In this document: positions 41,154 through 52,235 of the stretch, piece by piece | How the letters are laid out: every line of letters starts with the position of its first letter | Position numbering within the stretch: the stretch's first letter is position 1 | Source of the DNA: Fragilariopsis cylindrus CCMP1102 | Taxonomy: Eukaryota > Bacillariophyta > Bacillariophyceae > Bacillariales > Bacillariaceae | Assembly: GCA_900095095.1 (NCBI GenBank) | Contig: FMBT01000290.1 | Span: 372,001 to 436,000 of the forward strand | Reading direction: 5' to 3' | DNA: 64,000 nucleotides | Position numbers and translations under genes: made by a program | Notes under the pieces: generated by a model | Databases searched by the model: none | Told to the model about the DNA's origin: nothing | The model's input: only the letters and a program-made list of their open reading frames with translations

Positions 41154-42905
41154 ATGGAAAGGAGCATTGAGAAGATGAAAGGAATCGATGTTTTGAACGA
41201 TGGAAAGAAACCATGTAAAATTCGGAAAATGAATTCCAGTGATGATGATGACAATACTGATCGTCAAGAAACATCATTTAGCCATGATAACATTGATGAT
41301 GATAAGGGAAAAAGTATGATGGCGCCGCAGCAGCAACATAAACAACAACATAAACAACAAGAAAAGAAATATACTACTACTACTGGAATCGTATGCCAAT
41401 TCTGTAATAAAGTCTTTGCATCGAAGAATCTTGTTTTTCGTCATCTGAGAGACGCATCAACAACTTGTGGAAATACAATCATTGAAACTGGACAAAAACT
41501 TCCAGATGCACCGAGTAAAATTAAAAAGCACAAGAAAAAAGAGATAGCAAAAGCACTCCGTACTAGTCGTCGAAGAAAAAAAACTGGTCAGGCAAAACAA
41601 AATATTGATCCTGCGTCAACACTTTGGTTTGGTGACTTACCCTTACCTTACACCAGAATGGGAGGACAATACAAACGTTTACGAGCAGTATTGAAAGAAT
41701 ATTTACCCCGTGATGTGCCACCACCATGGATTAAAAAAGTGATTCGGAAAGGTTATCGGAAGGGAGGGAAAAAAAGTATTGATGAAAAGGAACGTGGTGA
41801 CTATTATGGGTATGCCATCATTGTCTTTCGTGATGCAGAGGAAGCGAAAAATGTGATGACCGCCATGGATGGAACTGTGATTGAATCCAAGATGGTATTT
41901 CCATCGGAACCTTCCATAATTACACCCGATTTTTCTACATTCGTACTGAAAGTGAACAATGTACAACATAATAATAATGATAATGATGATGCAAACTCAT
42001 CAAACAACAACAACAACAACAATTACAACAAGCGTGATTCTGTCACTACTAGCGGTGATCAGGACCCTCCATTGATAGATCAACTACGCCCTCTCTCTAC
42101 CCCTGAATTGCAAAAACGCTGTCAATATATGAAGGATAGATTATTAAAAACAGGTGGGAAAGTGTTTGTACCCCCCGCCAGGGAGACATCCGCAGAAGAT
42201 AATAATAGCGAGGATAATAATGAAAAGAAAAAATCTGAGAATTATACTGCTAGTCAGGAACATGACAAAATGTTAGACTTAGCTTTATCGCTCTACGATG
42301 CCATTGGTCCACGACAAGAACGATTATATAAAGGTCGAGTCGTACCAGAATCTATTCGAGATAATCTTGTACATTTATTAAAAAGTGTCCGTTGGCCAGC
42401 TGAATCACATCGAAAGGGATTAACGTCAGATAATTATTTAGTTCTACAAACGAATATAACTAAGGATCGATTTTATAATGATTTACGTTTGGGTTGTCGG
42501 GAACTGATGGATTGGGTCGATCCAAACTATTACTACAGTGGGATTGCTGTTACAAAGAATTTCGTTGCGTCACCACATATTGATGATCGTGATCAATCAT
42601 TTCAATATGCGGTCTCCCTTGGAGAATTTAATGAGGGAGGAGGTGAACTTTGTGTAGAGGGCAACAACAACAACAACAATGGTGGTGGTGACGATGGCGA
42701 TGGCGATGGCAGAGTTGATTATGTAAATGTTGTTGAGACACGTAACAGGATTGCAAAAGTCGACGGTAGGAATGTTCATTGGGTACGAAGTTGGAATGGT
42801 ACTGCTGATCGTTATAGTCTTATTTTTTATGACACAACTGATAGACATCAAACTGATATCATAAATACGGGTGTCGATGTAACGTTCCTAAAAGAAATAA
42901 AATAA
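41154..42905 (+). CDS. C2H2 finger / RRM-like / 2OG-Fe(II) oxygenase-like fusion protein
   Basis: The 583-residue single-exon protein has three recognisable parts. A classical-looking zinc finger lies at residues 81-108 (CQFCNKVF...FRHLRDASTTC). An RRM-like domain lies at about 158-260, with LWFGDLPLPYTR as the first strand and DYYGYAIIVFRDAEEAKNVM as the aromatic second motif. The C-terminal double-stranded beta-helix (about 430-575) has HIDD in PHIDDRDQSFQYAVSL as the Fe-binding HxD. The distal His is in VHWVRSWNG, and the Arg in DRYSLIFYD is a candidate for 2-oxoglutarate binding. I infer an RNA-associated hydroxylase or demethylase; no known family with this exact order comes to mind. Basic KKHKKKE and RRRKK strings suggest nuclear location. 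Start 41154 is the first ATG. Confidence 0.7.
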   Translation: MERSIEKMKGIDVLNDGKKPCKIRKMNSSDDDDNTDRQETSFSHDNIDDDKGKSMMAPQQQHKQQHKQQEKKYTTTTGIVCQFCNKVFASKNLVFRHLRDASTTCGNTIIETGQKLPDAPSKIKKHKKKEIAKALRTSRRRKKTGQAKQNIDPASTLWFGDLPLPYTRMGGQYKRLRAVLKEYLPRDVPPPWIKKVIRKGYRKGGKKSIDEKERGDYYGYAIIVFRDAEEAKNVMTAMDGTVIESKMVFPSEPSIITPDFSTFVLKVNNVQHNNNDNDDANSSNNNNNNNYNKRDSVTTSGDQDPPLIDQLRPLSTPELQKRCQYMKDRLLKTGGKVFVPPARETSAEDNNSEDNNEKKKSENYTASQEHDKMLDLALSLYDAIGPRQERLYKGRVVPESIRDNLVHLLKSVRWPAESHRKGLTSDNYLVLQTNITKDRFYNDLRLGCRELMDWVDPNYYYSGIAVTKNFVASPHIDDRDQSFQYAVSLGEFNEGGGELCVEGNNNNNNGGGDDGDGDGRVDYVNVVETRNRIAKVDGRNVHWVRSWNGTADRYSLIFYDTTDRHQTDIINTGVDVTFLKEIK

Positions 42906-43274
42906 TAATAACAACACCAATAACTTTTTACTACGGTATAATTTGTAATTGGGATACATTGATTTATATATCCTCTGTATTACATGTGTAGTTCTTTCTT
43001 GTCGTAGTCGTTGTGATGATTCAAAGTTCTCTCTCTCTCTCTTCTGTAACTACGACAAAAGAGCAACAACAAATTCTACGCTTTTTGATTTTGATGATGA
43101 GATTCACAAGGGGGTTAGAGAAAATAGGGAATTTTCGCTCAATTTTTTCTAGGATTTCTTTACGACTCACTCATCACTCATTTGATCATCACATACAATA
43201 ACAAACATACACAACATCACTCCGATAGAGCATACATTGTAATAGATTGATATCACAAAACAATAGAGTCTCAG
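42906..43274. other. Intergenic region, ~370 bp
   Basis: AT-rich, with a short CT repeat near 43030-43041. It must carry the glutaredoxin promoter. Nothing else is recognised. Confidence 0.4.
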
Positions 43275-44024
43275 ATGAAGTTCTTGCTTGCCCTTCTATA
43301 TCTTTTTTTCCCGGTCGTCGTCGTGGGATTTACGAATGTTGCTTTTAGCAGCAAGACAAACGAATTCGGTGCAGCTACAACTACAGGTAGTACAAATCAG
43401 CATCACGATGAAAGAATTGTAAGACGCACATCATCATCATCAACAACCTCGCTCTATGAGATGAAACGTCCTATTTTAGACCGAATAGCATCGTCGTTGT
43501 TCAATTTAGAGATGGACCGAGTTGAATCATCGTCTGTCGTCGATGAGCAAGGTCGCGTTGGCGAACCAATGTCCTGGGCACAAAATGATAGTCTCGCAAA
43601 TAAATTCTCAAAGATTATTGCCGGAAATGATTTAGGTTATAAATTCAAACAATGGGTTGCAGATATTGTTGCTGGAGAATACGACGAAGAAAAGATTGAA
43701 GCATACGCAAAAGACTTTATCTCTAATGCAGAAACATCAGGAGTACCCATTGCTATGTTTTCATTCACAACATGTCCGTTCTGTCGTGGCGCGAAAGACT
43801 ATTTTGATAAAGAGGGTATCGATTATGTTTCCTTGGAGCTTGACGAATTAGATGGAAATTTGGGAAACGAAATAAGGTCTGTACTTGGAAAAATGACAAG
43901 AAGAACTTCTGTTCCATCTATTTTTGTGAAAGGAACGGCAATTGGTGGCCTCAATGATGGAACACCTGGACTGATGCCGTTGGTAGAAAGTGGTGAATTA
44001 AACAATTTATTGTTACAACAATGA
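43275..44024 (+). CDS. Plastid-targeted glutaredoxin with N-terminal extension
   Basis: The 249-residue protein ends in a glutaredoxin domain (about 150-248): FSFTTCPFCRGAKDYF with a CPFC dithiol active site, the cis-Pro in RRTSVPSIFV, and GGLNDGTPGLMPL for glutathione binding. It reduces disulfides or mixed glutathione disulfides. The leader is a signal peptide followed by VVGFTNVAFSS, a diatom plastid-transit junction. Between leader and catalytic domain is a ~65-residue conserved-looking helical extension (SWAQNDSLANKFSKIIAG) of unknown role. Single exon. Confidence 0.88.
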   Translation: MKFLLALLYLFFPVVVVGFTNVAFSSKTNEFGAATTTGSTNQHHDERIVRRTSSSSTTSLYEMKRPILDRIASSLFNLEMDRVESSSVVDEQGRVGEPMSWAQNDSLANKFSKIIAGNDLGYKFKQWVADIVAGEYDEEKIEAYAKDFISNAETSGVPIAMFSFTTCPFCRGAKDYFDKEGIDYVSLELDELDGNLGNEIRSVLGKMTRRTSVPSIFVKGTAIGGLNDGTPGLMPLVESGELNNLLLQQ

Positions 44025-44376
44025 TGGCATTAATTTGATGAGTGATCATGTCTTTTCTTGCATAACAGCGGCGTAGTTTGGCCGACTACTTATGAATATA
44101 GTAGTACCTAAATAATGATTCCTAAAAGATCGACAGAAATCGATTGCCGCTAAGATAAAATTACGATAACATGTTTGGAGTAAAGTTGGCACGAATCAAA
44201 TCATGAACAACAGAAACAACAACAACAACAACAACGTCGGGTTGCTATTAAATGTAGTCACTACTACTCTTAACAAAAAATTACGTGATACATTGAGATT
44301 TAAACTCATTATTCAATTATTAGAGATGCTACTATTAGTTAGTTAGTTAGTTAGTTAGTTAGTCCAATTCATTAGT
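44025..44376. other. Convergent 3' intergenic region, ~350 bp
   Basis: Contains an AAC run near 44215-44235 and a TTAG tetramer repeat at about 44335-44363. No gene is seen. Confidence 0.45.
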
Positions 44377-45872
44377 TCAAACCCGTTCTAGAACGACAGC
44401 AATTCCTTGTCCACCTCCAATACATGCCGCACCGACATGGATCTTACTGTTGGGATTGTACGCAAACTCATGTGCAAGATGGGCTGTGATTCTTGATCCA
44501 CTCGCACCTAATGGGTGTCCAATAGCAATAGCACTACCATGAATGTTAGTTTTGTTCATATCTAAATCTAATTCCTTAGCACACGCTAAGAATTGTGCAG
44601 CAAAGGCTTCATTGATTTCGATACGATCAACGTCATTCTGTAAAGACAAATCGCCTGCTCGTTTTAATGCCTCCTTGATAGCCGGTACTGGACCGATCCC
44701 CATAATAGTTGGATCACATCCCACAATACCATAACTAACCAATCGACATAAAGGTGTTAAATTATGTTCTTTCACAGCCTGTTCAGATGCGACGATGATA
44801 CTACCAGCTCCATCGTTGATTCCACTAGCATTGGCTGCTGTAACGACACCAGTTTTTCGATCAAAAACTGCTGGTAACTTTGCTAATCCTTCTACGGTTG
44901 CATCTGGTCGAGGATGTTCATCCGTATCAAACATTATTGTCGTGCCTCTTTTTTTACCTGGAATTTCAATGGGTGCAATTTCTGCATCAAATAATCCTTG
45001 TTCCTTTGCTAACGCCCATGTTTGTTGACTTCGTACCGCATGGGCGTCACATTCCTGTGGAATATCAATATAGAATGTTGTATCATGTAAATGAGCGAAT
45101 GAGTGAATGAGTGGGCGAGTGAGTAAGTGAATGAGCAAAATAAAGGTATATTAGAATTTTTTGACTACAACAACAAAGACGAATGAACGGATCAAAGATT
45201 AACTCCACGCATGGTACACGACCCTCTTGCATGAACCTAGAAACCATCACGTTTGCGGCATCATCCACTTTATCGACCAGATTTGTGTTTGTTGTTGTTG
45301 TGCTCTACATGTACTTGTTACTTTGTAGTCCTACGTACCTCTCGTGTAATGTTATATTTTTTAGCAAGATTTTCAGCTGTGACACCCATTGGTATTTGTG
45401 CATATGCATCCGTTAATCCATCCCATAATGAATCACGAAGATGTAAACCGGAACCTAATTTGACACCATATCGTGAATCATTCCCTGATGCACATAATGG
45501 TGCATCACTCATATTTTCTGATCCACCACAAACAACTATATTCGATTCACCAAGCATTATAGATTGGGCACCTAAAATAACACTTTCAAATCCACTACCA
45601 CATAATCGATTAATTGTTAATGACGGTGCGGATAATCTCATACCGCTTTTCAATCCAACATGTCGTGCTAAATATGCAGCATCAGGACTTGTTTGTATAA
45701 CATTGCCAAAAAAAATAGAATCGACAAGTTCTGGATCTAAACCAATTGAATCCAATGCAGCCTTTGTGGCATGCGTACCAAGATCGGTTGCTGATATTGA
45801 TTTTAAACTACCACCAAAACCACCAAATGGTGTACGTTTTGCTGCTACTAAAAATATTCCTCCACCCGACAT
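44377..45872 (-). CDS. 3-ketoacyl-CoA thiolase, ACAA2-like
   Basis: Exons 45872-45339 and 45054-44377 join across a 284-bp GT-AG intron into 403 residues, the normal family length. The join restores NITREECDAHAVRSQQTW, matching animal mitochondrial ACAA2. Catalytic features are the nucleophile Cys in TINRLCGSGF (~residue 92), NEAFAAQ, GHPLGASGSR and the second Cys in CIGGGQG. It cleaves 3-ketoacyl-CoA to acetyl-CoA plus a shortened acyl-CoA. The N-terminus (IFLVAAKRTPFGGFGG) starts almost at the fold, as in ACAA2, whose targeting signal is not cleaved; no PTS1 is seen at the C-terminus. It is divergent to ETF-alpha, which serves the same pathway. Confidence 0.94.
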
Positions 45873-46496
45873 ATCTTTTATCTTTTATTTATTTATTTAT
45901 TTGTTTGTTTGTTTGGTGCTGATATGTGTGTTGTATAATCTGCGTTCAAGACTAGCTAGGTATGTTATGAAATTTCTATTTTCTATAAACTGATAAGGAG
46001 GAAATATGCTGTCTTTTTTCTCGTTTGGGATTTTGATTTTTATGATATTGTTGTCAATAGAAGTACCTCAACGGTTCTGAAACGGCATGGCGATTGACAA
46101 GATGAATGGCATGAAAATGGTGATGGAGGCAGTTTTGGACATAAAGAATGCTTTCTTTATCATTTTTCTATTGCCCATTTTCTAGATGTTATGTATTATT
46201 AGGATTGGGGGTGGTGTCAAGAATGATCGACGATGAGATTTTTATTCGTGATTAGATCAGTCGTGACATTTTTTTCTGTGTATTTGAGTATCGAAGAACG
46301 AACATCATCTACAGTATCACTATACCGCTATCTTTCATTCTCACAATAGAGTGAATGACCTGACGAATGCATATTACCTTCTTCCTTAACAAAACAAAAC
46401 AGAAACAACAAGCCTAGCAAGCAAACAAACGAAATCTGATTGTAGCCCTAATAAGTCATATAGTTATAACAACGAAAAGAATAACAAGATAATACG
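45873..46496. promoter_or_regulatory. Shared divergent promoter of thiolase and ETF-alpha
   Basis: This 624-bp interval lies between two beta-oxidation genes. It has a TTTA/TTTG tetramer tract next to the thiolase ATG (45883-45915) and TACAGTATCAC near 46311. No TATA box is convincing. Co-regulation is inference from arrangement and pathway. Confidence 0.5.
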
Positions 46497-48101
46497 ATGC
46501 TACGAAACGGAGTCCTCCTCACCAACACGTTGAAACGGGTATGTTGTCGAAGTCGAAGTGCTAATAATGTCAATTTCACGACCATCAACCAGCAACAACA
46601 ACAACGGATGATGGCATCGACATTAGTTATTTCAGAACCACTTGGTGTTGATGGGATTACACCAGCGGGGACACAATCGACTGTAACAGCTGCAACAAAA
46701 TTAAGCAGCAGCAGTAGCGGTGGTGGTGGTGATACTACAACTATTAATTTATTAGTTGTTGGATCCATTGTACCAACTAAAATTCCAATGGGTATATCAA
46801 AAGTTTTTCATGTACCGATTGATGATAAATTAAGTGAAACAGTTGCAAATTCTATAATTGAAATTATTGATGATGATTATAACGTTGTTATTGGTACAGC
46901 ATCAAAATTTGGTAGTACTGTCATTCCAAGAACTGCAGCATTATTAGATGTTTCTCCTATAACCGATATATTAGAAATTCAAGATGAAAGTAAGTAGTAG
47001 TTCCAACCATCAGTTATATAGTGGTGTATCGCTTTCTTTTCTATTTTTGTACTGGAAAGGGGTTCATGTATTACAATATTTAATTTTTTTTTTAAATTGT
47101 GATGGTTCAAAAAAGACGCTGATACTATATTTAAATATGACCATTTTTTCTTTCTTTTTTAATCTTGATATTATTATTATTTCGACACAAACACACACAC
47201 ACACCGCATTATTCAACATCGTCGTCATCAAAAGAAACATTTATTCGTCCTATGTATGCTGGTAATGTATTGGCGAAGGTAATTTCACATCCTGGACCGA
47301 ATGGTAATAATCGAAAAGTATTATCAGTCCGTCCAACATGTTTTGATAAGGCAGATCTTATTGATTGCTCTTCATCTGATATAGTGACAGTTGATACTGT
47401 TCAAGCTTTTGACAAGGCAAAATGGGTTGGTGAATCTGTATCAAAATCAGACCGTCCCGACTTAGGAAGTGCAAATATTGTTGTTAGTGGTGGTAGAGGT
47501 ATTAAAAGTGGTGATAATTTCCACATCCTAGAAGCACTTGCAGATAAATTGGGTGTAAGTAGTTAGTTGTTATTTTTGTGTGTTTGTATTTGCATTTGTG
47601 TTTGCTTCTGTTTGTTCATTTTTATTTGGAAATGTCTTGCCTATACCGTTGTCTCCAAGCGTTTGCAATATATTGTTGGTTGAAATTTTCTCCTAAACGC
47701 AATCATCAATGTTTTGTTGTATCTTATTCAATTCTCCTTTTCTTCTGTAATTTTGTTGCACGGCGATTGATTCGTTTGACTTTCTTACTAATTATCATGC
47801 AATTTTTACGACGATTCAAATTTTTTCGTACCAGGCTGCTGTGGGTGCATCAAGAGCAGCTGTTGATGCTGGGTTTTGTCCAAATGATTGGCAAGTTGGA
47901 CAAACTGGAAAGGTCGTCGCACCTGATTTATATATAGCTGCAGGAATTTCTGGTGCAATACAACATTTAAGTGGAATGAAAGATTCTAAAGTTATTGTTG
48001 CTATCAATACTGATCCTGATGCACCTATTTTCCAGGTAGCTGATTATGGACTGAATCAAGATTTGTTTGAGGCGATACCAGAATTGACCGAAAAAGTTTA
48101 A
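46497..48101 (+). CDS. ETFA: Electron transfer flavoprotein alpha subunit, mitochondrial
   Basis: Three exons (46497-46989, 47235-47554, 47835-48101) with GT-AG introns of 245 and 280 bp give 359 residues. The splices restore [13 protein letters not shown] and [15 protein letters not shown]. The C-terminal FAD domain has [44 protein letters not shown] and [13 protein letters not shown]. The N-terminus ([20 protein letters not shown]) is an amphipathic basic presequence for mitochondria. ETF carries electrons from acyl-CoA dehydrogenases to ETF-ubiquinone oxidoreductase. A Ser/Gly insertion lies near residue 65. The beta subunit is not in this window. Confidence 0.95.
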
Positions 48102-48443
48102 CCTTTTGTATTCATTACTAAGTACAGTAGCGAATTACTTTAAAACAATGTGTATATAAATAGAGGGCGGTAGTAGTGTCTCTCGGTTGGGAAGTTATGC
48201 GGTAGAGAAAAATTATTAGATTAAATTTACTACGTCTTGTTTCTTTTTTTCTCTCGTTTCCTATCGTTTCGCACTATAATTCTTTTGTCGGTATCATTCA
48301 TTATTGAGGAATGTGCTTTTCCATGTCTGTCGGAAAAAATCGTAGCGCAGTATTCCATTCGTTATTTTATGTCGTCTCTAATCAGAATATTGTATATGAT
48401 ATTGATGAAATAAAAATGATTTTATTTACTATCATCAGTTTTA
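48102..48443. other. Convergent 3' intergenic region, ~340 bp
   Basis: AT-rich between ETF-alpha and bL35m 3' ends; nothing recognised. Confidence 0.4.
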
Positions 48444-48870
48444 TTAAAAAACACCTAACAGCTTACGAACACGTTGTTCGATTTTTTTGCCTGTGATTCC
48501 TGTAGAACTGCCAAGACGATTACACCTTTGTCTAGTTTTGTAACCAGTATTGTGACTCATCCCCGATTTACCTCTGTGTATAAAAGTCAAGGTCAGCAGT
48601 ATATATATATATATATAGTGTGATAAAATAATAGAATAGTGAGTAAAAACTAGCATGCTGAGAAGGAATAAAGGTTTATCATTTTCTTTACACATGCACA
48701 CACACTCGACTCGATTCCACTTACCTTTTAATTGATCCACTTCCACGAACACGAAATCTCTTCTTGCAACCACTATTTGTTTTTACTCCTCCTTTGAATC
48801 TTAATTGTGACAATAAGTGATATGGTGATAATGAATACGATGACAGCGGTGATGCTGATGATTGTATTAT

Positions 48871-48907
<37 letters not shown>

Positions 48908-49017
48908 ATTGACGAAACCATTCTAGAGAATTCATTTTTGGTAGTGAAAGGCGAAGGAATTTTATTATGACACCGTCGAAGGATATTTCTTGAACCAAAG
49001 TTCCGTAGCAATGACAT
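48444..49017 (-). CDS. Mitochondrial ribosomal protein bL35m
   Basis: Exons 49017-48725 and 48573-48444, separated by a 151-bp GT-AG intron that contains a TA repeat, give 140 residues. The splice restores SIKRGKSGMSHN inside the bL35 core: KTNSGCKKRFRVRGSGSIKR is the diagnostic family block, followed by a basic C-terminus. The long leader (SLLRNFGSRNILRRCHNK) is basic and amphipathic and is followed by a poly-Ser run, so mitochondrial rather than plastid import is likely. It is a component of the large ribosomal subunit. It is divergent to bL32m across 652 bp. Confidence 0.87.
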
Positions 49018-49669
49018 CTTAAATCTCTCCCTCCTACTCTATATTATACTTTCTTGTTATCCTTCTTTTCCAGCCGCAATGATGGTGCTTGTTGGTATGT
49101 TGTTTATCGATTGGTGGTGTTCAAATGTGTCAAGTGTTTCGATGTTGTACAGTACAATTAATTGTGTATTTGTTGTTTCTCGCCACTTCATTTTGCTTTG
49201 TTTTCTGTTGCTTGTTTTCATATGTGGGTACAAACATACCGTAGTAAGTACTGTGCTATATAAGCATACCCATGTTACGTACATACGTACGTACGTGGAA
49301 ATGCAAGCCAAACAACACAGCAACAAAACAAACGATAAACGACATCAATGAAACAACAATATAACATAACCATACAACACACACGCGCACACACACACAC
49401 ACACTACTCTCTCAAGACACCGACAAAGCCGAAAACTTTTTTAGGCTGCAGTCGTAATCTGTCCTTTCTTTTGCCATATATCGAAACTATCGACAGGCAC
49501 AAACAACGTGATAAGCTGTAACTTTTCAAACAACATATCATCCATTTCTTTCTCTCTTTTGGAAACGTCGAACCAACCCCAAACACAGAGATTAATAAAT
49601 CAAACGATTGTTGTACGATCAACTAATCCCCCTATCAGCAAGTCCCCCCCCAACACAAAAATTATCAAA
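49018..49669. promoter_or_regulatory. Shared divergent promoter of bL35m and bL32m
   Basis: Contains ACGTAC repeats (49278-49294), a CA-repeat tract at about 49379-49405, TGTACAGTACAATT near 49147 and a C-rich run just before the bL32m ATG. No gene is seen. Confidence 0.45.
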
Positions 49670-50101
49670 ATGATTCGTCAGTCGTTGTCGCAGCAGTCCT
49701 CCCTGATGATCCGATGGGCATCTATTTTATTCCGTGAACGATTATCGACTACTACTATTATTAATACAACTTCATTATTTTCCGCTCCTATATTTTGTGG
49801 ACTACTGACTAGAAATATTCCAATACTAATGCCCAACAACAACAACAACAATATCGTCCTTGATGAAAATCAAAATTATCAAAATCATCAACAACAACAA
49901 GAAGATCAGCAACAACAACAACATATTTGGTTCGCTGTTCCAAAAAGTAAAATTTCACGAAGTCGTAAAAGAATGAAAACTACTGCTCAAAAACGTATCC
50001 CATTGAAAAAGAATATTGTATTTGATCCACGAACGGGTGAGGTTACACTGAAACATAAACTTCCATTCAATTGGAAAGATTATCTTCCCAAGATCGATTA
50101 A
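49670..50101 (+). CDS. Mitochondrial ribosomal protein bL32m
   Basis: From the ATG at 49670 the protein has 143 residues. The N-terminal ~45 are a basic presequence (MIRQSLSQQSSLMIRWAS), followed by Asn and Gln runs. The bL32 core starts FAVPKSKISRSRKRMKTT, the family's AVPKxKxSxSRxxxR pattern, and ends FDPRTGEVTLKHKLPFNW. The Cys pairs of the zinc-binding bL32 forms are absent. Large-subunit ribosomal component. The upstream open frame starts only at non-ATG codons. Confidence 0.82.
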   Translation: MIRQSLSQQSSLMIRWASILFRERLSTTTIINTTSLFSAPIFCGLLTRNIPILMPNNNNNNIVLDENQNYQNHQQQQEDQQQQQHIWFAVPKSKISRSRKRMKTTAQKRIPLKKNIVFDPRTGEVTLKHKLPFNWKDYLPKID

Positions 50102-51276
50102 AATTAAATTAAAGCTTAATATAAAATTAAATAACATAGGAATATATTTTATATTTGAAATACAATACACCAACACGCTTATCATCTTCCCGAATGTTAA
50201 ATAAGCAAAGGACGTTGTTTTAAAACTGCCATGGGAATTATACATTGTACTACTGTTCTTTCTTTATCTCTTTCTTTACATCTTAACTAAAATTACTTGG
50301 ATTATTTTGAGATTGTGGGGAACTAACTACTGATAAAAAGTTGTCACTAATCCCTATATTCGAAATAATAGTGTGTTCAATGATGTGTTTGGTTTTCTAC
50401 TAGTAGAGTAGAGTAGCTATCAATTATGATAGAACCAGTGTACATTGTAGTGAGTATATACTGGCACCTCACCCCGTACCTTCCAGTGTATTATATTGTT
50501 TGATTTTGATAAAAATCGAATGAATCGGAACAAACACATCATGATGCATGAGAAAGTATGCATCTTCAATTTAAAAGAAAAAAGGTAATACCGTACCGTA
50601 TATCCTCTTGTTTCCGTGTTATCATCATTATCATCAGCTATGGTAGAATGATGTAGTGAAGAAATGAACTACCGTCCAATATTTCATTTGTACTTAACTT
50701 GCAAATAAATGCACTACAATAATGTAGATTATCTACTATTTGATGAAAGTCACGCCATTAGTGAGCCATCGTGGGATGGAGGTATTACATACTTGTACTA
50801 ATCAAATAGTGAAAAAGTGGACGTGTTCCTCCTACCCTCGCCTTTGAGTGAGATGGTGTTTTTTTAAAGTAATGACAGGAGACAAGCTAATCAGGAGTAA
50901 TAATCACTGTACGTTATATCTATTTCTTTCGTCATCGTGGGCTGCATTAGAATAATAGTATACTATGTGACGATTATATAAAGACTTCAATGTATGTGTT
51001 CCTAGGTGATAGTATTGCAAGTGCAGTAAGAATCAAAAATATCAAGTTTATACTCAAACCCTTTATTTTACTATACTATATAGAGTGAATACAAACTACT
51101 TCTATTAAACCATTGCTATTCTACCATTCCAGTAGAGAGACCCACCCTTACCAGAATTATACAAATCTGGTAGCATTATTTGTATTTTCTTGTTGGCGGT
51201 ACTGTTATGCTACTCTGTTTTATAACGCAAAAATCTCTTCTTTCATTTCCTTGAATCATACATGCGGTGGGTTTAT
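50102..51276. other. Intergenic region, ~1.2 kb
   Basis: AT-rich, with frequent TAGTA/GTACC words (50400-50420, 50590-50602) and no supported gene or repeat family. It contains the ends of two convergent transcripts. Confidence 0.4.
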
Positions 51277-52235
51277 TTAGAGAGCCTTAAGTAATTTGGC
51301 GAAACTAATATTTGAACGTTGAGAAGCCTCGATACATTTTGCTTGATTCTTTTGGTAGGCGGCACCGGATGCAGCTTCAATGTCTAGGTAAAATGCTGTT
51401 GCAAGAGCTTTTTGTTCCTTTGACTTAGCAAGGAATGTGACAGCATTACGGGTCTCGTACATGTATCGGGTGAGTTCCCCGTTAACCTCTCTCCATTCTT
51501 TCTTATTGGCATATCCTTCCAATTTCGTAAGACGTTTGGTGGTTTCTTTAAGTACTTCATATTTCTTTGCTTTGTATTCAGGAGCATCTGGTTTGTAAAG
51601 CGAATCCTTACTGGCCTCTGGGTAAAGAGAGTATGGAGAGTAAGGTCGTCCAGCTCCGACTTGGTCCGATCCGTATGCTCCACCCTCAGAGTAAGAGGTA
51701 CCGTCACCGAGTAAACCGAAAACGGAGAATCGAGGAGATTCACCTGCAGCAGCGTTAGCAATAGCAGGAACTAAAGCGGCACCAGCAGCGGCAATTCCTG
51801 CCATAGCATCACGGCGGGATGATGTATCTTTCTATAGATATATAATGAAATACATAGAAGGGATGGTGAAGGGTGGAAGTGATAGAGAGTGAGTATTTAA
51901 TTAAAGATCAGAAAAAAAGAAAAATCATAGCTACAAATCAATGAATGGAATATTCCTTTGATCGTGTCTATCCTTTTTAATTTCACAACATCTACATAGG
52001 AAAAGACATTGAAGGAAATTAATTCCTGCGACGACGACTGGAGAAGTAAAATTCCATCCAATCAATCAATCTATCAATCATCAGAAATTAATCTGAGATA
52101 ATAATATAACCAATTTCTTCTGACGACTAGATAAATATCTCTCTCCTTTCTTTTTAACTAACTCAAGTAGATAATCCTCACCTGCGAGAAAGCAGCAGTG
52201 CATGCAATAAGGGAACTGAAAACGGCGATCTTCAT
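51277..52235 (-). CDS. PsbQ-like photosystem II extrinsic protein
   Basis: Exons 52235-52182 and 51831-51277, with a 350-bp GT-AG intron, give 202 residues. The first exon encodes only the signal peptide MKIAVFSSLIACTAAFSQ, ending at the diatom plastid junction. The second begins KDTSSRRDAMAGIAAAGAAL with AIANAAA, a twin-arginine thylakoid signal with cleavage site. The mature part is a Lys-rich four-helix protein (ETTKRLTKLEGYANKKEW, GELTRYMYETRNAVTFLA) like PsbQ' of red and diatom algae, which stabilises the oxygen-evolving complex on the lumen side. Low repeat content and preferred codons suggest high expression. Family assignment rests on leader plus helical pattern. Confidence 0.82.

Noticed and set aside
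44335-44363. TTAG tetramer repeat as a telomere-like tract
   Set aside because: The unit is TTAG without the GGG of TTAGGG and it is short and internal, so it is an ordinary microsatellite.
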